Translations under genes and position numbers: made by a program
From: a bacterium
GTDB lineage: Bacteria > Auribacterota > Auribacteria > Auribacterales > Auribacteraceae
Assembly: GCA_024233545.1 (NCBI GenBank)
Contig: JACKPL010000008.1
Coordinates: 1 to 64,000 of the forward strand
Reading direction: 5' to 3'
Length of the DNA: 64,000 nucleotides
In this document: positions 9,471-18,042 of the stretch, piece by piece
How positions within the stretch are numbered: the first letter of the stretch is position 1
Layout: the number at the start of each line of letters is the position of its first letter
The notes under the pieces: model-generated
What the model was told of the DNA's origin: nothing
Databases searched by the model: none
What the model saw: the letters and a program-made list of their open reading frames with translations, nothing else

Positions 9471-10433
9471 ATGTACAATAATGATTCGCGGTTACAAGTA
9501 AACAAAGGAAAATTACGTTTAAAAAATCCAGTGTTATCTGCGTCTGGAACGTTTGGTTACGGCAAAGAGCTGGAATCAGTGGCTAACCCTGATTTTTATG
9601 GAGCAATTGCCTTAAAAGGAATCACAGTCAATTCTCGTGCAGGCAATACGCCTCCACGGTTGGTTGAAGTTGCCGGCGGAATAATCAATGCAATCGGATT
9701 ACAAAATGACGGTGTTAAAGATTTTGTTAAAAATAAAGTCCTTCCTCTTAAAAAATACGATACGGCAATTGTTGCCAATATCAATGGAATAAAAGAAGAT
9801 GACTATTGCGTTATCGCCGAACAACTGGAAGGTACGCCCATTGATTATATCGAAATCAATGTGTCGTGTCCGAATCTTGAAGGAGGAGGAGTAGAGTTTG
9901 GCAAAAATGCGCGCAGTATCGGTTCGATTGTAAAAAAAGTCAAAGAACGCACTTCCATTCCGCTGATGCTTAAATTGACGCCTCAAGTCACCGATATTAC
10001 TGAAATGGTACGTGCGGCTGAAGACAATGGAATCGATATTGTGACATTGATTAACACATATCCGGCAATGGCAATTGATATCAATACCCGAAAACCGGTG
10101 TTGGGGAATGTGGTTGGCGGGTTTAGCGGCCCGGGAGTTAAACCGATGGCGATTCGCCTCATTTGGGAAGTAAAAAAAGTAACTAACCTCCCCATCATAG
10201 GTATGGGGGGTATCTGCGGCTGGCAGGATGCAATCGAATTTATGCTGGCTGGCGCTGATGCTGTTGCTGTGGGTACGTGGCATTTTATTGATCCATCCAT
10301 TGCGCAGAAAATAAATCAGGGAATTCTCGATTATATGAATATTCACGGGTTCAAATCGGTTTCGGAAATAGCAGGTTATACATGGAGACACCATCATGAA
10401 TCAAAAAAAAACCGACATAATTGTTGCACTTGA
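9471..10433 (+). CDS. pyrD: Dihydroorotate dehydrogenase, type 1B catalytic subunit
   Basis: A 320-residue FMN barrel enzyme oxidising dihydroorotate to orotate. It has the SASGTFGYG N-terminus, the catalytic-Cys segment INVSCPNLEGGG and the FMN/phosphate loop GMGGICGWQDAIEFMLAGADAV. A catalytic Cys (not Ser) plus the adjacent pyrK places it in cytosolic class 1B. The last residues, about HHHESKKNRHNCCT, run into pyrF in another frame. The 38-base overlap is larger than at the other junctions and the tail looks unlike the family, so a nearby single-base change may have extended it. Confidence 0.94.
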   Translation: MYNNDSRLQVNKGKLRLKNPVLSASGTFGYGKELESVANPDFYGAIALKGITVNSRAGNTPPRLVEVAGGIINAIGLQNDGVKDFVKNKVLPLKKYDTAIVANINGIKEDDYCVIAEQLEGTPIDYIEINVSCPNLEGGGVEFGKNARSIGSIVKKVKERTSIPLMLKLTPQVTDITEMVRAAEDNGIDIVTLINTYPAMAIDINTRKPVLGNVVGGFSGPGVKPMAIRLIWEVKKVTNLPIIGMGGICGWQDAIEFMLAGADAVAVGTWHFIDPSIAQKINQGILDYMNIHGFKSVSEIAGYTWRHHHESKKNRHNCCT

Positions 10434-11124
10434 TGTTCAGACACTTACCGATGCGGTAAAGTTGATTGAAGCGCTCGGCGATTCTGTTGAATGGTATAAA
10501 GTGGGAAGTGTTCTTTATGCAAGCGAAGGGCAAGCCGCACTTGCAATGCTTAAAAAGTACGGTAAAAAAATATTTTTGGATTTAAAATTCCATGATATCC
10601 CTAATACTGTTGCTGATGCAGTTGAAAATAGCTGTAAAACCGGCGTAAATATGTTCACGCTTCATGCAAGCGGCGGAAGCGAAATGATCAAAGCGGCAAT
10701 ATCTCGGGCGGGCCTAGTGGGAAAAAAATATGGCATTGCGCCGCCGCTCGCTGTTGCTGTAACAGTGTTGACCAGTTTTAGCCAACAGCAGTTGCTTGAA
10801 GATTTTGGCATGGCGCTTTCAGCTGAGGATATAGTCAAAAAATTAGTTGCTCTTACTATTAAATCAGGTGGAAAATGCGTTGTTGCGTCACCGCGCGAAT
10901 TGCCGATTCTACGAGCCGAGTTTGGTAATGAAATAACCATAATTACGCCGGGTATTCGGCCGTTATGGTCTGCGGCGAACGATCAAAACCGGATTACTAC
11001 TCCGGCAGATGCAGTGCGCAATGGAGCTGATTTTATTGTCATTGGCAGGCCGATAATTGCCGCTTCAAATCCACGTGAAGCCGCATTAAAAATACTTGAA
11101 GAAATACATGAGGTACAAGTATGA
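10396..11124 (+). CDS. pyrF: Orotidine 5'-phosphate decarboxylase
   Basis: A 242-residue TIM-barrel enzyme that decarboxylates OMP to UMP. The catalytic DLKFHDIPNTVADAV motif (Asp-Lys-Asp network), the substrate Lys in the N-terminal KVGS and the phosphate-binding IVIGRPI near the C-terminus are all present. Length and layout fit the bacterial PyrF group. The ATG lies inside pyrD, preceded by a weak purine stretch. Its stop overlaps pyrE (ATGA). Confidence 0.95.
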   Translation: MNQKKTDIIVALDVQTLTDAVKLIEALGDSVEWYKVGSVLYASEGQAALAMLKKYGKKIFLDLKFHDIPNTVADAVENSCKTGVNMFTLHASGGSEMIKAAISRAGLVGKKYGIAPPLAVAVTVLTSFSQQQLLEDFGMALSAEDIVKKLVALTIKSGGKCVVASPRELPILRAEFGNEITIITPGIRPLWSAANDQNRITTPADAVRNGADFIVIGRPIIAASNPREAALKILEEIHEVQV

Positions 11125-11696
11125 AAGATGAAAAATTATTACAGGATTTGCGAGAATCGGATGCTTTGTTGTCAGGGCATTTCCTGCTCAGTTCCGGTTT
11201 ACATAGCGGGCAGTATATTCAATGTGCCAAATTGTTGCAGTATCCCGAACGTACAGCCCGTGCGGCGAATGCTATCGCACGGCATTTTGTAAAAAAAGAG
11301 ATACGTTGTGTTGTCGGGCCTGCACTTGGCGGTATTGTTATTGCTTACAAAGTTGCTGAAGCGCTTGGCATTCGTTCGATTTTTGGCGAAAGACAAGACC
11401 AGCAGATGTGCCTACGGCGTGGCTTTACCGTTGATAAAGGAGAGAAAGTTATTGTAGTTGAGGATGTTATAACAACGGGAAAATCGGTGAGAGAACTCAT
11501 TGACGTATTGAATTCTTATGGCGCTGATGTTGTTGGTGTTGCGTCTATTATTGACCGGAGTAAAAATGCAATCGATTTCGGCTGTGAATTTTTCAGTTTG
11601 ATGGCGCTTGATATCGCTACTTACCATGAAAATGAATGTCCCTTGTGTGCAGAAAAAATTCCTGTGGTTAAACCCGGAAGCAGAGGGATTTCCTAA
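11121..11696 (+). CDS. pyrE: Orotate phosphoribosyltransferase
   Basis: A 191-residue type I phosphoribosyltransferase joining orotate and PRPP to make OMP. The PRPP loop VIVVEDVITTGKSV and the N-terminal SGLHSGQYIQCAKL segment are diagnostic. The C-terminal CPLC.EKIPVVKPGSR tail is common in PyrE of anaerobes and PVC-type bacteria. It overlaps pyrF by four bases and abuts the next gene, whose ATG follows the TAA directly. Confidence 0.94.
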   Translation: MKDEKLLQDLRESDALLSGHFLLSSGLHSGQYIQCAKLLQYPERTARAANAIARHFVKKEIRCVVGPALGGIVIAYKVAEALGIRSIFGERQDQQMCLRRGFTVDKGEKVIVVEDVITTGKSVRELIDVLNSYGADVVGVASIIDRSKNAIDFGCEFFSLMALDIATYHENECPLCAEKIPVVKPGSRGIS

Positions 11697-12581
11697 ATGA
11701 CTATTCGGAGCATGACCGGTTTTGCTAAATCTTTCGCCGATACATCGTATGGAAAATTAACTGTTGAAATCCAATCGGTTAATAAAAAATATTGTGAAAT
11801 TCAGATTAACCTTCCTAAAGTTGTATCTTTTCTTGAAGAAAAAGTAAGAAAAAAAATTGCATCTGCTGTTACGCGCGGACGAATCAATGTAAATATCAGT
11901 CTTGACTCTGTAGCGCGGAAAAATTTTCTCAGTCTCCAGCCTGATTTGCAATATGCCGAAATGTATCTTAATGCTTTACAGCTTATTCAACAAAAATTTA
12001 ATCTGCCCGGAACAATTGACATCACCATGTTTTTAGGTAATCGGGATATTCTAATTGCCGATCAGGAAGAACAGGACGAATCACATTATTGCGGCCCTCT
12101 CTTTTCTTTAATTGATGAATGCCTTGAAAAATTTTATCTTGAAAAAGAGATTGAAGGGCAAAAATTATGTCAGGACATCAATTTTCATTTGGATATTATT
12201 CGCAATGAACACAGCGAAATCGGCTCGAATGCAAAAGATTCAGTTGAGAAGTTTCGTATTCGTTTAAGCGAAAGAATACAAGAATTATCCATTGAAATTC
12301 CTGTCGACCAAGACCGAATTGCGCGAGAAGTTGCTCTTTATGCCGATAAAATAGATATCTCTGAAGAACTTGTGCGGTTGCAAAGCCATATTACTAATTT
12401 TGCCAATAAATTGAATGAAGGCGGTGTTGTTGGAAAAACACTTGATTTTATTATTCAGGAAATGTTTAGAGAAACAAATACTATTGCATCAAAATGTAAT
12501 GATAGTATAATTTCGAATTCTACCATTCGGATACGTACAGAACTTGAAAAAATTCGCGAACAGGTGCAAAATTTAGAATGA
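11697..12581 (+). CDS. yicC: YicC family protein (putative endoribonuclease)
   Basis: A 294-residue member of the YicC/YloC family, which often precedes gmk in bacteria. It has the diagnostic N-terminus MTIRSMTGFAKS followed by EIQSVNKKYCEI. The C-terminal half ends GKTLDFIIQEMFRETNTIASKCND, the most conserved stretch of the family. YicC has been linked to RNA turnover. Nothing in the sequence alone proves the activity. It starts right after the pyrE stop and overlaps gmk by four bases. Confidence 0.92.
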   Translation: MTIRSMTGFAKSFADTSYGKLTVEIQSVNKKYCEIQINLPKVVSFLEEKVRKKIASAVTRGRINVNISLDSVARKNFLSLQPDLQYAEMYLNALQLIQQKFNLPGTIDITMFLGNRDILIADQEEQDESHYCGPLFSLIDECLEKFYLEKEIEGQKLCQDINFHLDIIRNEHSEIGSNAKDSVEKFRIRLSERIQELSIEIPVDQDRIAREVALYADKIDISEELVRLQSHITNFANKLNEGGVVGKTLDFIIQEMFRETNTIASKCNDSIISNSTIRIRTELEKIREQVQNLE

Positions 12582-13183
12582 ACGGATTTCTTCTTATTAT
12601 TTCTGCTCCTTCCGGAGCAGGAAAGACAACAATTTGCAGAGAGTTTTTGGCAGTGCATCCTGAGGTGCAATACGCTATATCTACAACAACTCGCTCTCCA
12701 CGTGAAGGCGAAGTAAATGGTAAAGATTACTTTTTCGTATCGCGGGATGAATTTGATAAAATGATAGAAGAAGATGCTTTTCTGGAATATGCACGCGTTT
12801 ATAATGAGTTCTACGGGACATCGCGTGAATTTGTATTGTCATGCCTGCGTTCAGGGCGGCATGTTCTTATTGATGTTGATATTGAAGGAGCTTCTCAAAT
12901 CAGGTCGCTTATTGCAGAGACTGTCAGCGTCTATATTCTCCCTCCTTCTTTGGATGAATTGGAAAAAAGGTTATTATTGCGCGATAAAGATTCGCCTGAT
13001 AAAATCAAACTCCGGTTATCCCGTGCGCAAAAGGAAATAGCTGAAAGCATTGATTATGACTATAGTATTATTAACGAAGATGTCGATACGGCAGTAAAAC
13101 AATTGGGGATAATCTACGAAGCGGAAAAGTTGCGGGTTGCATATCACCAAAGTCATATTGCACGCTTAACAGGTGCCGAATGA
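12578..13183 (+). CDS. gmk: Guanylate kinase
   Basis: A 201-residue P-loop kinase converting GMP to GDP with ATP. The Walker A segment SAPSGAGKTT lies at residues 9-18. It is followed by the GMP-binding TTRSPREGEVNGKDYFFV and the lid residues around LRDKDSPDKIKLRLSRA. Length is typical. It overlaps yicC by four bases (ATGA), and its own stop overlaps coaC in the same way. The order yicC-gmk-(rpoZ)-coaBC is widespread, but no rpoZ is present here. Confidence 0.95.
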   Translation: MNGFLLIISAPSGAGKTTICREFLAVHPEVQYAISTTTRSPREGEVNGKDYFFVSRDEFDKMIEEDAFLEYARVYNEFYGTSREFVLSCLRSGRHVLIDVDIEGASQIRSLIAETVSVYILPPSLDELEKRLLLRDKDSPDKIKLRLSRAQKEIAESIDYDYSIINEDVDTAVKQLGIIYEAEKLRVAYHQSHIARLTGAE

Positions 13184-13731
13184 ACAGTATAAAAGGGAAA
13201 AAAATTGTAGTTGCCGTCACAGGGTCGGTTGCCGCATATAAAGCGTGTGATTTAGTAAGCAGGTTGCTTGAATCAGAAGCGCATCCCAAAGTGATTATGA
13301 CTGAATCGGCAAAAAAATTTGTTTCCCCTCTTTCGTTTGAATCTCTTACCGGAGAACCGGTTATATCGAGTTTGTGGAACTCTGTCGAAGATTACCCTGC
13401 AACGTTTCATATTTCTCTTGCTGAAGAAGCGGAATGTGCTGTTGTTGCGCCTGCAACTGCAAACATTATTGGAAAACTGCGATGCGGTATCAGCGATGAA
13501 ATAGTCAGTTGTTTTTTGTGTGCGTTTTCAAAGCCTATTCTAATGGCTCCTGCCATGAATACGGCCATGTATGAAAACCCTGCAGTGCAGGAAAATATCG
13601 CAGTACTCAAAGGACGCGGAGTACATTTTATCGATCCGGTTGTGGGAATTCTTGCATGCCGAACAAAGGGAATAGGGAAAATGGCTGAACCAGCAGTTAT
13701 TATCGAAAATATTGCTCAAGCACTGTCTTAA
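13180..13731 (+). CDS. coaC: Phosphopantothenoylcysteine decarboxylase (stand-alone CoaC)
   Basis: A 183-residue flavoprotein of the HFCD family that decarboxylates phosphopantothenoylcysteine in CoA synthesis. It has VAVTGSVAAYKACDLVSRL, the active-site His followed by APATANIIGKL, and the substrate-binding PAMNTAMYENP clamp. The ligase domain usually fused behind it in bacterial CoaBC is missing: this frame stops at 13731 and the ligase restarts at 13736 in a different frame. I read this as two separate proteins rather than a frameshift, because the downstream gene has its own start and a normal N-terminus. Confidence 0.9.
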   Translation: MNSIKGKKIVVAVTGSVAAYKACDLVSRLLESEAHPKVIMTESAKKFVSPLSFESLTGEPVISSLWNSVEDYPATFHISLAEEAECAVVAPATANIIGKLRCGISDEIVSCFLCAFSKPILMAPAMNTAMYENPAVQENIAVLKGRGVHFIDPVVGILACRTKGIGKMAEPAVIIENIAQALS

Positions 13732-13735
13732 TCGG

Positions 13736-14443
13736 ATGAATAAACAAGAGTGTGACTTAAATAAAAAATTAAAATGTGTTATTACCGCCGGCCCGACACG
13801 TGAATTTATTGATCCGGTTCGTTTCCTTTCTAATCCATCATCGGGTAAAATGGGGTATGCTATTGCCGAAGCCGCGAGGGATTGCGGATTGGAGGTGTGC
13901 CTAATTAGCGGCCCGACTGCACTTGCCGCTCCAGAAAATGTGGACATTGTTTCAGTGGTATCAGCAGAAGAAATGCATCGAGCGGTAATAGAATATTGTG
14001 TTTCTGCTGATATTCTGATTATGTCTGCCGCTGTGTGCGATTATACTCCGGTAACTACATTCCGCCAGAAGATTAAAAAATCAGATTCTGAACTAACTCT
14101 TATCATGAAGAGGACGAAAGATATTCTCCTTAGTGTTTCTCAATCGCAATTTTGCGGTACGCTTGTCGGGTTTGCCGCAGAGTCGGAATTTCTTGAGAAA
14201 AACGCACTGGACAAACTGCATAAAAAAAATCTTAATATGATTATTGCCAATGATATAACACAGAATGGAGCTGGATTTGCTTCCGATACTAATATAGTAA
14301 CAATTTTTACCGATGCTAATGATAAGGTTATTTTGCCGCAAATGCCTAAGAAACAGTTAGCTCGGTGTTTGATTGCCTGTATCATGATGTATCGGGAAGG
14401 GAAACGTATTATTGTCAGTGAAATCCAGCACTTTATTCAGTAA
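13736..14443 (+). CDS. coaB: Phosphopantothenate-cysteine ligase (stand-alone CoaB)
   Basis: A 235-residue ligase joining phosphopantothenate and cysteine. The family signature VITAGPTREFIDPVRFLSNPSSGKMG is near residue 15, with the later ASP/Asn segment IIANDIT and a Lys-rich nucleotide loop (KIKKSDSEL). I set the start at ATG 13736, five bases after the coaC stop and separate from it. Together with coaC it supplies both CoaBC activities. It overlaps the kinase gene downstream by about 30 bases. Confidence 0.88.
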   Translation: MNKQECDLNKKLKCVITAGPTREFIDPVRFLSNPSSGKMGYAIAEAARDCGLEVCLISGPTALAAPENVDIVSVVSAEEMHRAVIEYCVSADILIMSAAVCDYTPVTTFRQKIKKSDSELTLIMKRTKDILLSVSQSQFCGTLVGFAAESEFLEKNALDKLHKKNLNMIIANDITQNGAGFASDTNIVTIFTDANDKVILPQMPKKQLARCLIACIMMYREGKRIIVSEIQHFIQ

Positions 14444-15719
14444 ACGGCTCACTATCCGCCGTATTTTCATTCTGGAATATTACATCATTTTTCCATTGAA
14501 ATGTGCCGTTGTATTGTGCTCGTATTATTTCTTACTGACGTTAGAGGCTTCGGATGTTAATCACTATTATTTTAAACAGTTAAATTTGTATGTTGTTGCC
14601 AATATTTTTTTCCTATTGGCATTGGTTGCGTTGGCGAAAAGAAAATTCAGTCCGTCCGCTGTCCGTTTTACCGCTTTTCTTCTTTCTTTAATTGATAATT
14701 TGTTTTTGAGTTTTCTTATCTACTTCTCTGGTGGTTTGGAAAGTGAGCTTTATATGCTTTATCCGGGATTGATTGTGCGCAATGCGATCAATTTTCCGGA
14801 AATAAAATATCAGCAGACAATAAACATAGCATTCATTCTTTTTTATATTGGCGCTCTTTATTCCGTTAAGCAAAGTTTTGTTTTTGTGTATAATGAGATT
14901 TTTTTATTGCGCATACTTATGTTGTTTTTGGTAAGTATTTGTTGTTGGGGAATATATTTCCTTGTGGAGAAGAATCGAATACGGATATCAGAAAATCAAG
15001 AACGGGCTATTCGGTCGGAAAAATTACAAATAGCGGCAAAAATAGCGAGTACCGTTGCGCATGAGTTGAAAAATCCGCTTGCAATCATCTCAAACGCCTT
15101 ATATCTCATCAAAAAAAATGTCTACAAAGATGCTGATAAAGTGGTGCGCCATGCTGAAATTATTGCTCAGGAGATAGAACGGGCAGATAAAATTATTTCA
15201 GATTTGCTTGATTATTCCGGGTTATCTGAAGGAAAAATTGAACGTGTTAATGTGAATCACTTTCTCAATCAAAAGATTTCTGCTCTTGTTGAAGACAACA
15301 AACAATCAATCGATATTCAAACTAATTTTGACAGTCTTATACCCGATTTACTGATAGATACTCAGCAGTTTGATCATCTCATAGACCATATCCTTCAAAA
15401 TGCCTGTGAGGCTGTTGCGGTATCAGATAATCAGGATAAGAAAATTTCTTTCGCCACGTATTTAGATACAGATGATAAACTTGTAATCGTTTGTACCGAT
15501 AATGGTGTTGGAATAGATACGGATGTTCTCGAGCAGGTGTTTACTCCATTTTATACAACAAAAAAACAACACGTCGGGTTAGGGTTAAGCATTGTGAAAC
15601 AAATTGTTGAGACCTATGGAGGAACTATTGCATTGTCGTCTGAGATCAACTGCGGTGTTCAAATTGTGATTCGTTTCCCGCTCCAAACAATAGTGCCTGA
15701 GGAGATTCCGATTCGATGA
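14412..15719 (+). CDS. PilS-like membrane sensor histidine kinase
   Basis: A 435-residue kinase. Residues 20-185 form about six hydrophobic membrane segments. A short cytoplasmic linker leads to the phospho-acceptor motif STVAHELKNPLA (His217), an N box (ILQNACEAV), G1 (CTDNGVGID) and G2 (HVGLGLSIVKQI). Six membrane segments without a large external sensor domain is the PilS layout. The next gene is an NtrC-type regulator and the one after is a pilin with a sigma-54 promoter. The start is uncertain: TTG 14412 has GGAAGGG ten bases upstream, and GTG 14418 is the alternative. No ATG fits. Confidence 0.85.
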   Translation: MSVKSSTLFSKRLTIRRIFILEYYIIFPLKCAVVLCSYYFLLTLEASDVNHYYFKQLNLYVVANIFFLLALVALAKRKFSPSAVRFTAFLLSLIDNLFLSFLIYFSGGLESELYMLYPGLIVRNAINFPEIKYQQTINIAFILFYIGALYSVKQSFVFVYNEIFLLRILMLFLVSICCWGIYFLVEKNRIRISENQERAIRSEKLQIAAKIASTVAHELKNPLAIISNALYLIKKNVYKDADKVVRHAEIIAQEIERADKIISDLLDYSGLSEGKIERVNVNHFLNQKISALVEDNKQSIDIQTNFDSLIPDLLIDTQQFDHLIDHILQNACEAVAVSDNQDKKISFATYLDTDDKLVIVCTDNGVGIDTDVLEQVFTPFYTTKKQHVGLGLSIVKQIVETYGGTIALSSEINCGVQIVIRFPLQTIVPEEIPIR

Positions 15720-17065
15720 TAGAAAAACAATGCCCTCGTGTACTTGTTGTAGATGATGAACCGCATATGAGAAGTTTGCTTCAGGAAATAATCTGTGATG
15801 CAGGGTATGAATGTGATGTAAGCGAAAATGGGGAGAAAGCTTTGCAAATGATCATAAATCAATCATATGATCTTGTTATAAGCGATGTGAAGATGCCGCG
15901 AATGCAAGGTATTGAATTGTTACAGCATGTAAAAAAAACAGCCCCGCGCTGTGCAGTGTTGATAATCACCGCTTTCGGACAGCTTAAACAAGCGGTCGAG
16001 GCAATAAAAATCGGTGCTGAAAATTATATTACCAAACCGTTTGATCCCGAAGAACTCCTCACTATAATGCACGGTATTTTCACAAAGCTGGGATTAACCG
16101 CTAACAACATTAAACATGACCCTCTTGCGGCAATTATTGGTGAGGAAGAAAATATTAAAGAAGTCAAGCGGTTGATTTATGCTGTCGCTCCAACCAATTC
16201 CACTGTTCTTATTCAAGGGGAGAGCGGAACGGGGAAAGAATTAGTAGCTCAAGCTTTATACCAGTTGAGCAAACGGAATAGCGAACCGTTTGTTAAGGTC
16301 AATTGTGCCGCGATACCTTCAAATTTAATGGAAAGCGAACTGTTTGGGCATGCAAAAGGTTCGTTTACCGGTGCATTTAAAGATAAGCCCGGTAAATTTG
16401 AGTTAGCGGATAAAGGGACAATTTACTTAGACGAAATAGGCGATATGGAACTCTCACTGCAGGCAAAAATTTTGCGTGTCTTGCAGGAAAAAGAACTTAA
16501 TCGAGTCGGAAGCGAAAGCGAAAAAATTATTGATGTGCGCGTCATTGCGGCGACCAATAAAGATTTGACAGAAGAAATGCACAAAGGAAATTTTAGAGAA
16601 GATTTATATTACCGCCTTAATGTTATCACTATAAAAGTCCCGCCACTTCGTGAGAGGAAAAACGATTTGCCTGCATTGATAGATTTTTTCCGCACCAAAT
16701 ATTGCGGGGAATTGTCCAAACCTGTTACCTCTGTTTCACAAGAGGCAATGGATGTTCTTATGAACCATTCTTGGCCCGGAAATATCCGTGAATTGCAAAA
16801 TGTTATTGAACACGCAGTAGTCTTTGCGTCAAATGGAGCTATACAACGGCAGGATTTGCCGGATCATATCTTTTCAGTTTCGCGCAGTGTCCCAAAAGAA
16901 AACACTTTTTTTAAAGATGCCCGAGAAAACTACGAGAAGCATCTGCTTGAAAACGCGCTGACTCAGACAGGAGGAAAATTATCGGCAACTGCACGATTAT
17001 TAGGCATCAGCCGTCATTCGCTTCGGTATCAGATGGAAAAATTCGGCGTTGACAAACCGAAATAA
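15716..17065 (+). CDS. PilR/NtrC-like sigma-54 response regulator
   Basis: A 449-residue activator with three domains. The receiver has phospho-acceptor Asp57 in LVISDVKMP. The AAA+ sigma-54 interaction domain has Walker A GESGTGKE at 168-175, loop GSFTGA at 215-220 (Ser in place of the usual Ala of GAFTGA) and an arginine finger region REDLYYRLNVI. The C-terminal Fis-type helix-turn-helix contains ATARLLGISRHSLRYQMEKF. It overlaps the kinase gene by four bases (ATGA). Its probable target is the sigma-54 promoter just downstream at 17197-17211, which would make this a PilS-PilR-pilin circuit. Confidence 0.9.
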   Translation: MIEKQCPRVLVVDDEPHMRSLLQEIICDAGYECDVSENGEKALQMIINQSYDLVISDVKMPRMQGIELLQHVKKTAPRCAVLIITAFGQLKQAVEAIKIGAENYITKPFDPEELLTIMHGIFTKLGLTANNIKHDPLAAIIGEEENIKEVKRLIYAVAPTNSTVLIQGESGTGKELVAQALYQLSKRNSEPFVKVNCAAIPSNLMESELFGHAKGSFTGAFKDKPGKFELADKGTIYLDEIGDMELSLQAKILRVLQEKELNRVGSESEKIIDVRVIAATNKDLTEEMHKGNFREDLYYRLNVITIKVPPLRERKNDLPALIDFFRTKYCGELSKPVTSVSQEAMDVLMNHSWPGNIRELQNVIEHAVVFASNGAIQRQDLPDHIFSVSRSVPKENTFFKDARENYEKHLLENALTQTGGKLSATARLLGISRHSLRYQMEKFGVDKPK

Positions 17066-17102
17066 ACCTCATAAAGCGTGAAGAACACGCATGTGTGCGT
17101 TA

Positions 17103-17137
17103 TTTTCACACATTTTCACACTCTTTTATTTTCATCA
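17103..17137 (+). promoter_or_regulatory. Tandem TTTTCACAC repeats, probable activator binding sites
   Basis: TTTTCACACA at 17103-17112 is followed immediately by TTTTCACAC at 17113-17121, exactly one helical turn apart. A third, weaker copy TTTTCATCA is at 17129-17137. On the other strand they read GTGTGAAAA. The block ends about 60 bases upstream of the sigma-54 promoter, where enhancer sites for NtrC-type activators usually lie. PilR sites in other bacteria also contain GTGTC/GTGTG-like cores. Assignment to the neighbouring regulator is inference. Confidence 0.55.
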
Positions 17138-17196
17138 GCACATATTTTATTACTTATTTTTCTTAAATATTCTGAGTTATTACCGAAAATATAGGT

Positions 17197-17211
17197 AGGC
17201 ATTCTTTTTGC
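17197..17211 (+). promoter_or_regulatory. Sigma-54 (-24/-12) promoter of the pilin gene
   Basis: AGGCATTCTTTTTGC matches the sigma-54 consensus TGGCAC-N5-TTGC. The invariant GG (17198-17199) and GC (17210-17211) are separated by exactly 10 bases. Transcription would start near 17223, leaving a leader of about 50 bases before the pilin ATG. The gene directly upstream encodes a sigma-54 activator. Confidence 0.75.
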
Positions 17212-17272
17212 TCTAAAAAATCCAGCGATGCTGTTCTAAGCAAAACCCGCAACCAAAAGAAGGAGTAACGGG

Positions 17273-17881
17273 ATGAAAAAGAACAAAGGTTTCACATTGA
17301 TTGAATTGTTGGTCGTAATTGCGATTATCGCTATTTTAGCAGGTATGTTGCTTCCTGCTTTAAACAGGGCGAGGGAATCTGCACGGCGTATTAAATGTTT
17401 AAACAATGTTCGGCAGGTTTCAGTTGCATCACATTTGTATGCGGCTGACCATCGTGAAATTTTCCCCAGCGGCAACGATATTCAAAACTGGGCGGTTGAA
17501 TTGTTTCCGGATTATACAGAAGATTTCAATATGTTTCTGTGCCCCAGCAACAGCACCAACGGCGGTTCGCCCATAACTGATGCGACATGCGATTATGCAT
17601 TTGTTGCAGGGCTGAAAGAATCGGATCCGGCAGATTCATTTATGCTGTGCGATGAACCTCAATCGACGGTTGCCGCAAGCGGACAAGTCGTCTACGACGA
17701 AACCATATCAAGCCACAGAGATGACGGCGGCAATTTCGGATTTGTCGATGGACACGTTACCTGGATCGCGACCAATGCGGCAGGAGCGTCTTCGGGCCAA
17801 AGAGTTGTTGATGCGAATGCGGCGAATGACGTATTCAAAGAAACAAGCTTTGCGGCGGCTAATTTAGTCATCATAGACTAA
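17273..17881 (+). CDS. Type IV pilin / pseudopilin with H-X9-DG-like motif
   Basis: A 202-residue prepilin. The leader MKKNKG is followed by the cleavage and methylation motif FTLIELLVVIAIIAILAGM and the helical LLPALNRARESARRIKCLNNVRQ, typical of the many prepilin-like proteins of Lentisphaerota, Planctomycetes and Verrucomicrobia. Near the C-terminus is HRDDGGNFGFVDGHVTWI, close to the H-X9-DG processing-associated motif but with ten residues between His and DG. AAGGAG lies eight bases before the ATG at 17273. It is monocistronic, between a sigma-54 promoter and a strong terminator, so it may be a regulated major subunit. A secretion pseudopilin is the alternative. Confidence 0.9.
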   Translation: MKKNKGFTLIELLVVIAIIAILAGMLLPALNRARESARRIKCLNNVRQVSVASHLYAADHREIFPSGNDIQNWAVELFPDYTEDFNMFLCPSNSTNGGSPITDATCDYAFVAGLKESDPADSFMLCDEPQSTVAASGQVVYDETISSHRDDGGNFGFVDGHVTWIATNAAGASSGQRVVDANAANDVFKETSFAAANLVIID

Positions 17882-17902
17882 TATCTTCAATAGTTTAATT
17901 TG

Positions 17903-17941
17903 AAAAAACCCGTCAGGCTGATAAAGCTTGACGGGTTTTTT
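17903..17941 (+). terminator. Rho-independent terminator after the pilin gene
   Basis: The inverted repeat ACCCGTCA / TGACGGGT extends inward through AGGCT/AGCTT around a GATAA loop. It is flanked by A6 on the 5' side and T6 on the 3' side, so it could end transcription in both directions. Confidence 0.92.
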
Positions 17942-18042
17942 ATTATCAAATAGCGCGTTTTTTCATAGAGTATTTTATGCAGAATTATAGTATGTTTTAG
18001 ATATGCGCATTTACTCACATATTTAAAAACGAAAGAGAGAGT

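Noticed and set aside
9699..10397. Long open frame antisense to pyrD
   Set aside because: It mirrors the codons of a conserved gene, and its His/Arg/Asn-rich product has no family-like motif.
17076..17100. Hairpins GCGTG/CACGC and ACGCA/TGCGT after the PilR gene as a terminator
   Set aside because: The stems are only five pairs and no T run follows. They may be part of the regulatory region instead.
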